In this document: one piece after another, positions 37,941-46,766 of the stretch
Numbering within the stretch: the first letter of the stretch is position 1
Layout: the number at the start of each line of letters is the position of its first letter
NCBI RefSeq assembly: GCF_003999975.1
Contig: NZ_RJAC01000002.1
Location: forward strand, 434,001 to 498,000
Source of the DNA: Actinoplanes solisilvae
GTDB lineage: Bacteria > Actinomycetota > Actinomycetes > Mycobacteriales > Micromonosporaceae
Direction of reading: 5' to 3'
DNA length: 64,000 nt
Notes under the pieces: model-generated
What the model saw: the letters and a program-made list of their open reading frames with translations, nothing else
Told to the model about the DNA's origin: nothing
The model's database searches: none
Made by a program: the position numbers and the translations under genes

Positions 37941-40109
37941 CTACTCCTTTGTGCCCGCCGCGTGCACCGCCGGCACCCGCAGCAGGCGACCGACCGGCAG
38001 GATCGTGGTCACCAGTGCCAGCACCGTCGTGCCGCCCAGCACGACCACCCAGCCCATCGGCGGTATGTAAGGCACCAGCGTTCCGGTCAGGGCGTGCACC
38101 ACCGCGATCAGCGTCATCCCGGCGATCACGGCGCCGACCGTGAGCGCGGCCCCGAGCAGGCCGGCCTGCTCGGCGTTGACCATGCGCCGCACCTGGCGGC
38201 GGGTGACGCCGGCCAGCCGCAACAGGGCCAGTTCCCGGCTGCGGGCCAGCGCCGCCATCACCATCGTGTTGCCGGCCGCGAGCGCCGCATAGCCGACCAT
38301 CACACCGATCAGCAGCTTGTTGAGCCAGGCGCTGATCGCCAGGTCACGGCTCAGCCGACCGCTCAGGTCGTCGACCGAGCTCACCGTTCCGAAGGCGGCC
38401 AGCCGCTGGTCGGCGGTGCCGTCGGTGCGCAACAGAAGCTCGTCGACCGGGCCGCCGCCACCCGGCAGCAGGACGTCGCCGAAGCCGAGCCCACGCTGAT
38501 AGATCGCGACCACCCGCGCCTGAGCCGGGGAGCCGTCGGCCCGCCAGAAATCGGCCCGGTCACCGACCTTCCAGCCGGACGACGACGCCTGCAGGGCCGA
38601 GACCGCGATCGTGCCGTCGGTCAGGTCGGCCAGGCTGCCCTTCTGGACCTTCAGATCCATCGTGGATCGCACGGTGGCCGGGTCGACCTCCCGGGCCACG
38701 GAGGCCTGGGCGCCGTCGAAGATGCGCACGACCACCGACGTGTGCCGCACGCCCGTCGCCGTGGCCACACCGGGAACGTGCCGCACCTGGTCGACGATGG
38801 TGGCGGGCAGCCCCTGCGGCGCGGTCAGCACCCGGTCGGCCAGCATGCCGTCGCGGCTCTGGCTGATCGTCTGGCGTTGCAGGTTGTCCTGCAGGAACCA
38901 GACCGAGCCGCCGAACCCGACCGACAGGACGAGCGCGGTCAGCACCGCCGACATGCCGCGGGCGTTCGCCTTCAGGTTGGCCGCCGCGAGATCGCCCGAG
39001 ACACCCCAGACCCCGCGCAGGAACGGGCGCAGCAGCCGGGCCGCGAACCCGTTGACCCACGGGGCGAGCAGCGCCACCGCGATGACGAACAGGTAGAGCA
39101 TGCCGATCGCCGCGGCCAGCGCCCCTTCCCCGGACAGGCCGGCGGCGAAGAACGTGGCCGTGCCGGCCAACGCGAGCGTGAGCAGGCCGAACACGAGACG
39201 GACGCGCCCTCCCCGTGCCGGTTCGACGGCGATCTCGCCGAGCGCCTCGACGGGACGAATGCGGGAGATCCGTCGGGCCGCGAGGCGCGCCGCGAGAACG
39301 GCGACCAGCAGGATCGCGGCCGTGGCGATCCCGGCGGCGATCCAGGGAGGGGCGATCGGGAAGCCGGCCGGGACGAATCCGCGGGCGACCAGCTCGTGGT
39401 GCGTCCAGCGGGTGGCCAGGATGCCGGCGGGCACACCGATCGCGGCGGCGGCCAGGGCGACCGTCGCGGCTTCGGCGACGACCAGGCGGCGTACCTGACG
39501 TGGGGTGGCGGCGACAGCGCGGAGCAGGGCGAGATCGCGGCGACGGTGCCGGACGGACAGGCCGACCGTGCCGGCCACCACGAAGACGATCAGCAGGATC
39601 ACGTAGGCGCCGAACACGCCGCCGACCTCGATCAACAGGGTGCGGGCCTCGGTCGAGGAGGACGGCTCGGCCCAGCCGCGGTCCTTCCCCGCGTACGCCT
39701 CGACGCCGTTGCCGCGGGCCAGCCTGTCGATTTCACGTTCCGCCGCCGGCGCCGCCTTGACGGCGATCGCTTGCGCGCGGCCGTTCTGCGGGTTGGCGAC
39801 CTGAACGTCGGTGACGCCGGGCAGGGCACGGATCTGATCGGCCAGCGCGACCGGGACCGTGCCCTCGGGCAGCGGAACCTCACTGGTGGTCGTGCCGCCG
39901 TCGAACTCCTTGGTGGTGACGGTGATCTGCCGGTGAGCGACCACCACGTCGGCCGCCGCGAACTGTTGCGGCTGAGGCCGGTAACGCAGCCCCGACTCGA
40001 CGAAGACGGCCAGGGTCATCAGGATCATGACGCCGCCGGCCAGGGCGACCAGGGTGGCGATCGAGGTTCCGGGGCGGTGGCGCAACAGGCGGGTCGCGAG
40101 CTTCAGCAC
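37941..40109 (-). CDS. ABC transporter permease, FtsX family, two-module
   Basis: 722 residues. One N-terminal helix (about 18-40), a large extracytoplasmic domain, three helices (about 175-310), then two helices, a second extracytoplasmic domain (about 410-570) and three final helices: a duplicated FtsX unit. LLRAVAATPRQVRRLVVAEA and LLRLAGVTRRQVRRMVNAEQ are the two coupling regions. This form is common for antimicrobial-peptide or lipoprotein exporters. GTG 40109 is 3 bases after the ATPase stop. Confidence 0.88.
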   Translation of the reverse strand: MLKLATRLLRHRPGTSIATLVALAGGVMILMTLAVFVESGLRYRPQPQQFAAADVVVAHRQITVTTKEFDGGTTTSEVPLPEGTVPVALADQIRALPGVTDVQVANPQNGRAQAIAVKAAPAAEREIDRLARGNGVEAYAGKDRGWAEPSSSTEARTLLIEVGGVFGAYVILLIVFVVAGTVGLSVRHRRRDLALLRAVAATPRQVRRLVVAEAATVALAAAAIGVPAGILATRWTHHELVARGFVPAGFPIAPPWIAAGIATAAILLVAVLAARLAARRISRIRPVEALGEIAVEPARGGRVRLVFGLLTLALAGTATFFAAGLSGEGALAAAIGMLYLFVIAVALLAPWVNGFAARLLRPFLRGVWGVSGDLAAANLKANARGMSAVLTALVLSVGFGGSVWFLQDNLQRQTISQSRDGMLADRVLTAPQGLPATIVDQVRHVPGVATATGVRHTSVVVRIFDGAQASVAREVDPATVRSTMDLKVQKGSLADLTDGTIAVSALQASSSGWKVGDRADFWRADGSPAQARVVAIYQRGLGFGDVLLPGGGGPVDELLLRTDGTADQRLAAFGTVSSVDDLSGRLSRDLAISAWLNKLLIGVMVGYAALAAGNTMVMAALARSRELALLRLAGVTRRQVRRMVNAEQAGLLGAALTVGAVIAGMTLIAVVHALTGTLVPYIPPMGWVVVLGGTTVLALVTTILPVGRLLRVPAVHAAGTKE

Positions 40110-40112
40110 GGC

Positions 40113-40865
40113 TCAGCCCCCCACCGTCACGCGGCGGCGGCCCAGGGACGCGAGCACCTCGGCGATGCCTTCGGCGCCGAGCTGCGGCAGGTCGCGCACG
40201 ATGCGGCCGTCGGCCAGCACCATCACGCGATCGGCATAGGAGGCCGCGACCGGGTCGTGGGTCACCATCACCACGGTCTGTCCGTATTCGTCGACCATCG
40301 AGCGCAGCAGGCCGAGAACCTCGGCGGCCGTCTCGGTGTCGAGCGCGCCGGTCGGTTCGTCGGCGAAGACCACGTCGGGACGCACGGCCAGCGCCCGGGC
40401 GATGGCGACGCGCTGCTGCTGGCCGCCGGAGAGCTGGGCGGGACGATGTTTGAGCCGCCCGGTCAGGCCGACGCGCTCGACGACGCTCGCCACCCACGGC
40501 CGGTCGGGCCGCTCGCCCGACAGCTTGGACGGCAGCAGGATGTTCTCTTCGACGGTGAGCGCGCCGATCAGGTTGAACGCCTGGAAGACGAAGCCGATGC
40601 GGTCGCGCCGAAGCTCGGTCAGCCTGGTCTCGTTGAGCTTCGACAACTCGGTGTCACCGATCCACACCCGGCCCGAGGACGGGCGGTCGAGGCCGGCAGC
40701 CGTCTGCAACAGGGTGCTCTTGCCGGAACCGGACGGGCCCATCACCGCGGTGAACGTGCCCCGCGCGAACTCTGCGTCGACCCCGGCCAGGGCCGCGACC
40801 GCCTGACCGTCGGTGGCGTACGTCCGGGTGAGATTCTCGACCCGGACCGCGACCATCTGGTTCAT
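40113..40865 (-). CDS. ABC transporter ATP-binding protein, MacB/LolD type
   Basis: 250 residues. Walker [13 protein letters not shown]-loop FVFQAFN, signature LSGGQQQRVAIA, Walker [13 protein letters not shown], switch His in VTHD. GAGAGG precedes the ATG at 40865 (a GTG one codon earlier is possible). It is followed at 3 bases by the FtsX permease. The two-component pair upstream on the same strand is a likely regulator. Confidence 0.92.
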   Translation of the reverse strand: MNQMVAVRVENLTRTYATDGQAVAALAGVDAEFARGTFTAVMGPSGSGKSTLLQTAAGLDRPSSGRVWIGDTELSKLNETRLTELRRDRIGFVFQAFNLIGALTVEENILLPSKLSGERPDRPWVASVVERVGLTGRLKHRPAQLSGGQQQRVAIARALAVRPDVVFADEPTGALDTETAAEVLGLLRSMVDEYGQTVVMVTHDPVAASYADRVMVLADGRIVRDLPQLGAEGIAEVLASLGRRRVTVGG

Positions 40866-40966
40866 CACTTGCGCCTCTCGGTAGGGGTTTTCCCTGCACC
40901 GAGAACGCTATTTTCGGGGGCGGTCGAGCGCGATGGAGCTAGCTGCCCTGTTCGAGGTACAGCCAG

Positions 40967-41614
40967 CTATACCTTCTCGAGATAGCGCAGCACGGCGGTC
41001 ACCCGGCGGTCGGCGCGGTCGTCCGGGGCCAGGTCGAGCTTGGCGAAGATGCTGCGAATGTGCTTGTGCACGGCACCCTCGGTGACCACGAGCTTCTCGG
41101 CGATGGCGGTGTTGCCCAGCCCCTCGGCCATCAACGCGAGCACGTCCTGCTCGCGCGGGCTGAGCCGGGCCAGCGCGGTGTCGGGCCGGTTGCGGGCCAG
41201 CAGCAGACCGACCACCTCGGGATCGACCGCCGTACCCCCGCCGGCGACGCGGTGCAGCGCCTCGAGGAACTGCTCGACCCGGCCCACCCGCTCCTTGAGC
41301 AGATAGCCGAGCCCGCCCGCGCCCCCGGCCAGCAGGTCAGTGGCAAAAGCCTTCTCCACGTACGCCGAGAGCACCAGCACTTTCAGCTCCGGCAACCGCT
41401 TCCGCGCCTCGACCGCGGCGACGATGCCCTCGTCGGTATGCGTGGGCGGCATGCGGACGTCGACGATCGCCACGTCCGGTTCGTACGCTTCGACGGCGGC
41501 GAGGAACGTGGCCGGGTCGACCGCCGTGGCGACCACGTCGAGCCCCTCGGCCCGCAGCAGCAGGGCCAGGCCCTCACGCAGCAACGGGTCGTCCTCGGCG
41601 ATCACGATCCGCAC
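40967..41614 (-). CDS. NarL/LuxR-type response regulator
   Basis: 215 residues. Receiver about 1-120 with E7-D9 acidic cluster, phosphoacceptor D52 in IVDVRMPP and Lys in YLLKERV. LuxR-type HTH about 148-205 with LSPREQDVLALMAEGLGNTAIAEKL in two recognisable halves. GTG 41614, with GGAG 5 bases upstream, lies inside the kinase gene's end (13-base overlap), so both are coupled. Its likely targets are the ABC genes 102 bases downstream. Confidence 0.92.
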   Translation of the reverse strand: MRIVIAEDDPLLREGLALLLRAEGLDVVATAVDPATFLAAVEAYEPDVAIVDVRMPPTHTDEGIVAAVEARKRLPELKVLVLSAYVEKAFATDLLAGGAGGLGYLLKERVGRVEQFLEALHRVAGGGTAVDPEVVGLLLARNRPDTALARLSPREQDVLALMAEGLGNTAIAEKLVVTEGAVHKHIRSIFAKLDLAPDDRADRRVTAVLRYLEKV

Positions 41615-42828
41615 GGCAGCTCCACTCGCATCGTCGTCGGTCCGCCAACCGGACTCGACAGCATCAAACTTCCGTCGTACGCCTCCACGCGGCGACGGAT
41701 GCCGGTGATGCCGGACCCGCCGAGCTCGTCGGCGCCGCCGCGACCGTCGTCCTCGACGGTGACGATCAGCCGGTCACCGGCCCGCCGCACCGCGACGCTC
41801 GCCGAGGTCGCCCCGCTGTGCTTGGTGATGTTGGTCAGCGCCTCGGCCACGACGAAATAGGCGGTCGCCTCGACCGAGGCGGCGCACCGGCCCGGCACGT
41901 CGACGTCGAGCCGGCAGGGCACGCCGCAGTCGGCCGCCAGCCCGGCCAGCGCGCCGTCGAGACCGCGGCCGTCGAGCACCGGGGGCAGGATGCCACGCAC
42001 GACCGTACGCAGCTCGGCCAGGGCTTGTTCGGCCGCGTCCTGAGCCCGGTCGAGCACCTCGCCGGCGGTGGCGGGATCGCGGGCGACCGCCCGGCGGGCC
42101 GCACCGAGCAGCACGCTGACCGCGACCAGGCGGTTCTGCGCGCCGTCGTGCAGCGAGCGCTCGATGCGGCGCAGCTCGGCCGCGTGCGCGTCGAGGGCGG
42201 CGGCCCGGGTCGCGGTCAGCTCGGCGATGCGCAGCGACTGGTCGGTGCCGGGCGGCGGAGCCAGCAGCAGCCGGCCCGGCCACGCCTGCGCGCGGGCCAG
42301 CAGCGGATTGCCAAAAAGGGTGAACACGAGCCAGCCCAGACCGATCAGGGCCACGCCGAGCGCGTCGAACAGGTTGTGCACGGCCCAGAACGCGAAGCCC
42401 GGCGCCCCGTCGGGTGGGACGGCCCGCCACCAGAGCGGGAAGGTCAGGTCTTGCAGGGCCGAGAACGGCGCGGTCAGGCCGAACAGTCCGATCACGAAAC
42501 CGAGGCTCGCGTGCTCGGCGACCCACACCAGTTCCCGCCCCAGCGCCGGGTCGCGCCAGGCCCGCAGGCCCGGGCGCAACGGCATCGGCCCGAGGACGGC
42601 GGGACCCCATCGGGACAAGCGAGCCCGTTCGCGGTCGGCCACGAAGCGGACCAGGTGCGCGGCGGACGGGGCGAGCAGCAGACCGATCCCGGCCACGCTG
42701 AGCACCAGCACGACGATGCACCAGAACAGGGCGGCCATCGCCAGGATCGCGACGCCGAAGCCGCTTGCCAGCCGCAGGAAGGCGTCGACCGCCGAGCGCA
42801 CCTGGTGCCGCAGCCGATCAGCGGTCAT
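41602..42828 (-). CDS. Sensor histidine kinase, HisKA_3 type
   Basis: 408 residues. Residues ~20-180 form a four-helix membrane sensor of the actinobacterial 'putative sensor' type, with most loops short, which suits detection of membrane-active compounds. The dimerisation domain has H227 in RIERSLHDGAQNRLVAV, and the ATPase domain has EALTNITKHSGA and DDGRGG. ATG 42828 lies 7 bases after TAGGGT. It is coupled to the NarL-type regulator and followed by ABC exporter genes, a LiaRS- or BceRS-like arrangement. Confidence 0.9.
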   Translation of the reverse strand: MTADRLRHQVRSAVDAFLRLASGFGVAILAMAALFWCIVVLVLSVAGIGLLLAPSAAHLVRFVADRERARLSRWGPAVLGPMPLRPGLRAWRDPALGRELVWVAEHASLGFVIGLFGLTAPFSALQDLTFPLWWRAVPPDGAPGFAFWAVHNLFDALGVALIGLGWLVFTLFGNPLLARAQAWPGRLLLAPPPGTDQSLRIAELTATRAAALDAHAAELRRIERSLHDGAQNRLVAVSVLLGAARRAVARDPATAGEVLDRAQDAAEQALAELRTVVRGILPPVLDGRGLDGALAGLAADCGVPCRLDVDVPGRCAASVEATAYFVVAEALTNITKHSGATSASVAVRRAGDRLIVTVEDDGRGGADELGGSGITGIRRRVEAYDGSLMLSSPVGGPTTMRVELPCGS

Positions 42829-42833
42829 AGCCG

Positions 42834-44204
42834 TCACCCTAACGCGTGCTCCAGCTCGGCTCGTGCCGGCACCGGCGGCGGGCCGGGGCTGCGGGAAGCC
42901 CAGATCGCCGCGTTGAGCACGGCCCAGGCGACACCGAGGAGGACGGCCGCGATCGTCGCGCTCAGATGACTCCAGCCCAGGTAGACCCACGAACCGGCAC
43001 AGACGGTGAGCCCGGCGGCGGCCACCGTGCCGACCGTGACCCGCCACGGCCACGACCGGCGCCGCGCCAGCAGCCAGGCGAGGAGGCCGACGACCGCGGC
43101 CAGTTGGGCGGTCGCCCCGGAGGCCAGGCCGGCCAGGGCCGGAGCGGCGTCGCCGAGCGGAAGCGGGCCGTCGAATTCGAGCACCGACGGGAAGAACACG
43201 TCGGGCGGCCCCTGCCAGGACGGCGGGTCCGCGATCGCCAGGATCAGCACGAGCACCGCCATCGGCAGCAGCGGGATCACGGCGTCGAACAGCTTTTCGC
43301 GGCGCCACCAGGCACGGGCGAGGGCGACGACCACGGCGCCGCCCAGCAGCGCCTCGGGGCTGACCGAGGTGGCCAGGTCGAGAGCGAAGAGATAGCCGTC
43401 GGAGGTCCACTGGCCGCGGGCCCAGCCCGCGACGGCCTGATCGGCCGCGGACAGACCGCTGAACTTGACGATCAGCGGGATGACCAGCAGGAGAAGAACG
43501 GCCAGGACCCCCAGAAGCCCCGTGCTCGCGGCCACCGCGAGAGTCCGGTTCGACCACAACCGCACGATCAGTGGATGGTTCAGGCGCATCGACCGGCGCC
43601 ACGGTTCGGAGCTCACCGGGCGGCTGCCCAGCCAACGACCGGCCAGCGCCAGCCCGATGAGCAGGGCGGTCAGCACGGCCAGCGCTCCCCCGGCCCGGCC
43701 CGCGCGGGCGGCCAGCACGTCGTAGGAGGCACCGGCCAGATAGCTGCCGACGACCAGCCACACCGCCCAGCCGACCGCCGCCGGGCTGTGCCAGGCCGCG
43801 AACCTGCGGTAAGGCACCCCGTTCATCCCGGCGAGGCGGGGCACGAGCGTACGCGCGCCGACCACCCACTGTCCGAAGAAGACAGCTCGGCCGCCGTGGC
43901 GGGTGAAGATGCGCTCGGCCCTCTGCCAGTGTTTCTCCTTGACCCAGCGCACCCGCGGCCCTCGGCGCCGACCGGCGACAAAGCCCGCGGTGCCGCCCAG
44001 CAGCGCCGCCCCCACGGCGACCAGCACGGCCGGCACGATGCCCACGACCTGTTCGTTGGCCAGCAGGCCCAGAGCGACGAGGGCGGTCGCCGAGGGCAGC
44101 ACGAGCCCGGCGAGCAGCGCCGCCTCGGCCAGCACGAGCGCCCCGACGACCGCGAGCACCAGCCCCGCGGGCAGTGCGCCGAGAAGCTGGTCGAGAATTT
44201 GCAC
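42834..44204 (-). CDS. DedA (SNARE-associated) family protein fused to PAP2-like membrane domain
   Basis: 456 residues. N-terminal DedA domain about 1-190: EAALLAGLVLPSATALVALG, then FTRHGGRAVFFGQWVVGARTLVPRLAGM with the conserved Arg pair and the AAVGWAVWL segment. C-terminal part (about 225-440) has six helices as in PAP2 phosphatases, but the catalytic signatures are degenerate: FFPSV replaces FPSGH and YLGWSHLSA keeps only a lone His. DedA proteins move phospholipids or undecaprenyl-phosphate. GTG 44204 is 6 bases after TAGGCT. Confidence 0.8.
   Translation of the reverse strand: MQILDQLLGALPAGLVLAVVGALVLAEAALLAGLVLPSATALVALGLLANEQVVGIVPAVLVAVGAALLGGTAGFVAGRRRGPRVRWVKEKHWQRAERIFTRHGGRAVFFGQWVVGARTLVPRLAGMNGVPYRRFAAWHSPAAVGWAVWLVVGSYLAGASYDVLAARAGRAGGALAVLTALLIGLALAGRWLGSRPVSSEPWRRSMRLNHPLIVRLWSNRTLAVAASTGLLGVLAVLLLLVIPLIVKFSGLSAADQAVAGWARGQWTSDGYLFALDLATSVSPEALLGGAVVVALARAWWRREKLFDAVIPLLPMAVLVLILAIADPPSWQGPPDVFFPSVLEFDGPLPLGDAAPALAGLASGATAQLAAVVGLLAWLLARRRSWPWRVTVGTVAAAGLTVCAGSWVYLGWSHLSATIAAVLLGVAWAVLNAAIWASRSPGPPPVPARAELEHALG
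42836..42841 (-). promoter_or_regulatory. -10 hexamer (TAGGGT), leaderless start
   Basis: TAGGGT lies 7 bases before the kinase ATG at 42828 and overlaps the last codons of the DedA fusion gene. Confidence 0.45.
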
Positions 44205-44210
44205 GCCCGG

Positions 44211-44216
44211 AGCCTA
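44211..44216 (-). promoter_or_regulatory. -10 hexamer (TAGGCT), leaderless start
   Basis: TAGGCT lies 6 bases before GTG 44204 of the DedA fusion gene. Confidence 0.45.
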
Positions 44217-44312
44217 AGGACGGTCACACCCCGGGGGGATCGGTGACATTCCCTGGCCGTACCCGGAACTCCTGTGCCGTCCGGAGCGACCAACGAGCAC
44301 TGCCCCGCACCA

Positions 44313-44318
44313 TACGAT
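44313..44318 (+). promoter_or_regulatory. -10 hexamer (TACGAT), leaderless start
   Basis: TACGAT lies 7 bases before GTG 44326 and favours it over ATG 44317. Confidence 0.4.
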
Positions 44319-44325
44319 GGGATGC

Positions 44326-44913
44326 GTGAACCGCATGAACAAAAGCACCCGTCTTCTCGTCGCGTTGGCCGCCATGGTCGCTGTGCTGCTGCCCGGCGCG
44401 CCGGCGCTGGCCCACAACGCGCTGACCGAGGCCACGCCGGCCAAGGGCGCCACGGTCAAGAAGGCTCCGACCAGCGTCAAGCTCAAGTTCCTGCAGAAGC
44501 TGAACCCGGAATACACGACGATCAAGCTGACCGGTGCGGCCGCCGTCACCGCCTCCGCGCCCAAGGTCGAAGGGGCCGTGGGGTCGATCACGTTCGAGCC
44601 GCTGGTCAACGGCTCTTACACGGTCGCCTACAGCGTCGTCTCCACCGACGGCCACACGGTCAAGGGCTCCTACAAGTTCACCGTGGCCGACCCGACCGCG
44701 ACGGCCTCCCCCTCACCCACCGCCACCGCCACCACGGCGGCCCCGGCGTCGGCTCCGGCGGCCAGCGTCGCCGCTCCGGCCGACCTTGCCTCCTCGTCGT
44801 CCGCCCCGGACGAATCCAGCAACACCGGCCTGATCGTCACGATCGCCGCGATCGTCGTCGCCCTTCTGGCCGTCGGCGGCTTCCTCTTCGCCCGCCGCCG
44901 CAAGACCACCTGA
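44326..44913 (+). CDS. CopC domain membrane-anchored protein
   Basis: 195 residues. Signal peptide about 1-29 ending ALA, giving a mature N-terminus HNALTEATPAKGA with the N-terminal His used for copper binding in CopC. The immunoglobulin-like CopC domain (about 30-122) ends DGHTVKGSYKFTV with the second conserved His. A Ser/Thr/Ala/Pro linker follows, then one C-terminal helix (about 166-188) and an RRRK tail. It likely binds copper outside the membrane. No CopD partner is fused or adjacent. Confidence 0.85.
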   Translation: MNRMNKSTRLLVALAAMVAVLLPGAPALAHNALTEATPAKGATVKKAPTSVKLKFLQKLNPEYTTIKLTGAAAVTASAPKVEGAVGSITFEPLVNGSYTVAYSVVSTDGHTVKGSYKFTVADPTATASPSPTATATTAAPASAPAASVAAPADLASSSSAPDESSNTGLIVTIAAIVVALLAVGGFLFARRRKTT

Positions 44914-44918
44914 CGGGT

Positions 44919-44924
44919 TAGGCT
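44919..44924 (+). promoter_or_regulatory. -10 hexamer (TAGGCT), leaderless start
   Basis: TAGGCT lies 6 bases before ATG 44931, within the 17-base gap after the CopC gene. Confidence 0.45.
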
Positions 44925-44930
44925 CGGCCG

Positions 44931-46064
44931 ATGGACGAGGTCGGCGTCGCGGTTGTCGGGTTCGGCTGGATGGGCCGGGTGCACGCCCAGGCGTACGCCC
45001 GGGTGCCTCACCATGTCGCCGATCTGCCCCCGCTGCGCCTGGTCTCGGTGGCCGACGACGTGCCCGGCCGGGCCACGGCCGCCGCCGTCCGTTACGGCTT
45101 CGACGAGTCGACCGCGAGCTGGCGCGACCTGGTCGGTGACCCGCGGGTGCGCGCCGTCAGCATCACCGCGCCCAACTTCCTGCACCGCGAGATGGGCAGC
45201 GCCTTCGCGGCGGCCGGCCAGCACATCTGGATCGAGAAGCCGGTCGGTCTCACCGCGGCCGACGCGCGCGCCATCGTCGGCGACGTGCGAGTGACCGTCG
45301 GCTTCAACTACCGCAACGCCCCGGCCGTCGAGAAAGCCCGGTCGATCATCTCGGCGGGCGAGATCGGCTCGGTCACGCACGCCCGGTTCCGTTTCCTGAG
45401 CGACTACGCGGCCCACCCCGACGGCGCTCTGAGCTGGCGTTTCGAACGAGCCCGCGGCGGCAACGGCGTACTGGGCGATCTGGGTGCCCACGGCGTCGAC
45501 CTGATCCGCTACCTGCTCGGCGAGATCGACTCGCTGGTGGCCGACACAGCCGTGTTCATCCCCCAACGGCCACGGCCGGTCGGTGCCACCGCCGGTCACG
45601 AACGCGGCAGCGGCGAACCGGGCCCGGTCGAGAACGACGACTATTTCGCCGCACTGCTACGCCTGGCCTCCGGCGCCCGCGTGACCCTCGACTGCAGCCG
45701 CGTGGCGGTCGGCGAACAGAACAGCTACGGCTTCGAGATCCACGGCACCCGCGGCGCCCTGTTCTGGGACTTCCGCCGCATGGGCGAGCTCGGCCTGGCC
45801 GTCGGCTCGTCCTATCAGGACGAACCGGTGAGCACGATCTTCGTCGGCCCGCACGACGCCGACTTCGGCGCCTTCCAGCCCGGCGCGGGCATCCCGATGG
45901 GCTACGACGACCTCAAAGTCATCGAGGCGGCCCGCTTCCTGCGTTCAATAACCGACAACCAGCCGTACGGTGCCACCCTGGTCGACGCGATCCGGGCAGC
46001 CGAGGCCCTCGACGCGCTGGAACAGTCCGCCGCGTCAGGCGCCTGGGTCACACTGCCGCGGTGA
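44931..46064 (+). CDS. Gfo/Idh/MocA family oxidoreductase
   Basis: 377 residues. The N-terminal Rossmann fold has VGFGWMGRVHAQAY (about 7-20), the family Lys motif IEKPVGLT (about 102-109) and HGVDLIRYLLGEID around residue 185 with the catalytic-region Asp and His. The C-terminal beta-sheet domain ends DAIRAAEALDALEQSA. Members oxidise or reduce sugars, inositols or their derivatives with NAD(P); substrate not evident. The 3' end overlaps a convergent gene by 17 bases. Confidence 0.88.
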   Translation: MDEVGVAVVGFGWMGRVHAQAYARVPHHVADLPPLRLVSVADDVPGRATAAAVRYGFDESTASWRDLVGDPRVRAVSITAPNFLHREMGSAFAAAGQHIWIEKPVGLTAADARAIVGDVRVTVGFNYRNAPAVEKARSIISAGEIGSVTHARFRFLSDYAAHPDGALSWRFERARGGNGVLGDLGAHGVDLIRYLLGEIDSLVADTAVFIPQRPRPVGATAGHERGSGEPGPVENDDYFAALLRLASGARVTLDCSRVAVGEQNSYGFEIHGTRGALFWDFRRMGELGLAVGSSYQDEPVSTIFVGPHDADFGAFQPGAGIPMGYDDLKVIEAARFLRSITDNQPYGATLVDAIRAAEALDALEQSAASGAWVTLPR

Positions 46065-46635
46065 TCCTGAAGCTGTCGTCCAGCGCTTCGACCAGGGCAG
46101 ACGTGCGCCCGCCGAGCCCGGCACGCTGACCCCAGCCGCCCAGCGCGTCCAGAAAACCGACCAGGTCACGCCGAACGTCGGCGAGCAGGCCCGGCAACGC
46201 GGCTCGCGGCAGGTCGACGTACGCCTGGCGGTTCTTGCCGTCCTGCCAGACGCGCAGATCCTCGCCGAAGAACTCGATTTCGGGGTCCGGGCTGTGCCCC
46301 AGCCAGACCGATTGACCGGCCATCAACTCGGCCCAGTCGCGCCAGTTCTCGAGACCCGCACAGCAGCCCGGCACCACAACCTGTGCCGTGGCTTCGTCGG
46401 TCAACCGCACGCCGCCGTTGATCAGCAGAACCTCCTCGGCGATCAGCGCGTCGATGACCTCGGCCAGGCTTCCCGTCGCTCCGCCGATCGACGCCAGGCG
46501 CGCGATGAACAGCCCGCTCTCCTCGTCAGTGGTGTTCCTGTCGAGAACCACCCATGACCACGGTGCCGCCGTCGCCACCGGCCAGGACACGTCGTCCACC
46601 GGATCGACTTCGAAAACGGCAGTCCAAGAGATCAC
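46048..46635 (-). CDS. Hypothetical protein
   Basis: 195 residues from GTG 46635, which is 7 bases after TACCTT; an open frame to 46689 would add 18 residues. Soluble, acidic in the N-terminal half, no signal peptide. Recognisable features are a run of helices around LAEVIDALIAEEVLLING and a tight PGCCAGLENWRDW segment with adjacent Cys. I do not recognise the family. It is convergent with the Gfo/Idh gene and divergent from the RTX-repeat gene. Confidence 0.65.
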   Translation of the reverse strand: MISWTAVFEVDPVDDVSWPVATAAPWSWVVLDRNTTDEESGLFIARLASIGGATGSLAEVIDALIAEEVLLINGGVRLTDEATAQVVVPGCCAGLENWRDWAELMAGQSVWLGHSPDPEIEFFGEDLRVWQDGKNRQAYVDLPRAALPGLLADVRRDLVGFLDALGGWGQRAGLGGRTSALVEALDDSFRITAAV

Positions 46636-46642
46636 GATCAGG

Positions 46643-46648
46643 AAGGTA
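46643..46648 (-). promoter_or_regulatory. -10 hexamer (TACCTT), leaderless start
   Basis: TACCTT lies 7 bases before GTG 46635 and decides the start. Confidence 0.4.
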
Positions 46649-46766
46649 TGTCCTGTCACGGGCTTCGTCCATCGAGTTCCGCGTGACACGAAACCGGGAG
46701 ATCATTTCGCGAGAGGTCCTCATAGGATTTTCTCAGCGAAACGGGAATGACGACGGGGGATTTTCG

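Noticed and set aside
37740-40985. Plus-strand ORF of 1081 codons opposite the ABC exporter genes
   Set aside because: The translation is repetitive Arg/Gly/Asp-rich sequence antisense to two clear ABC genes.
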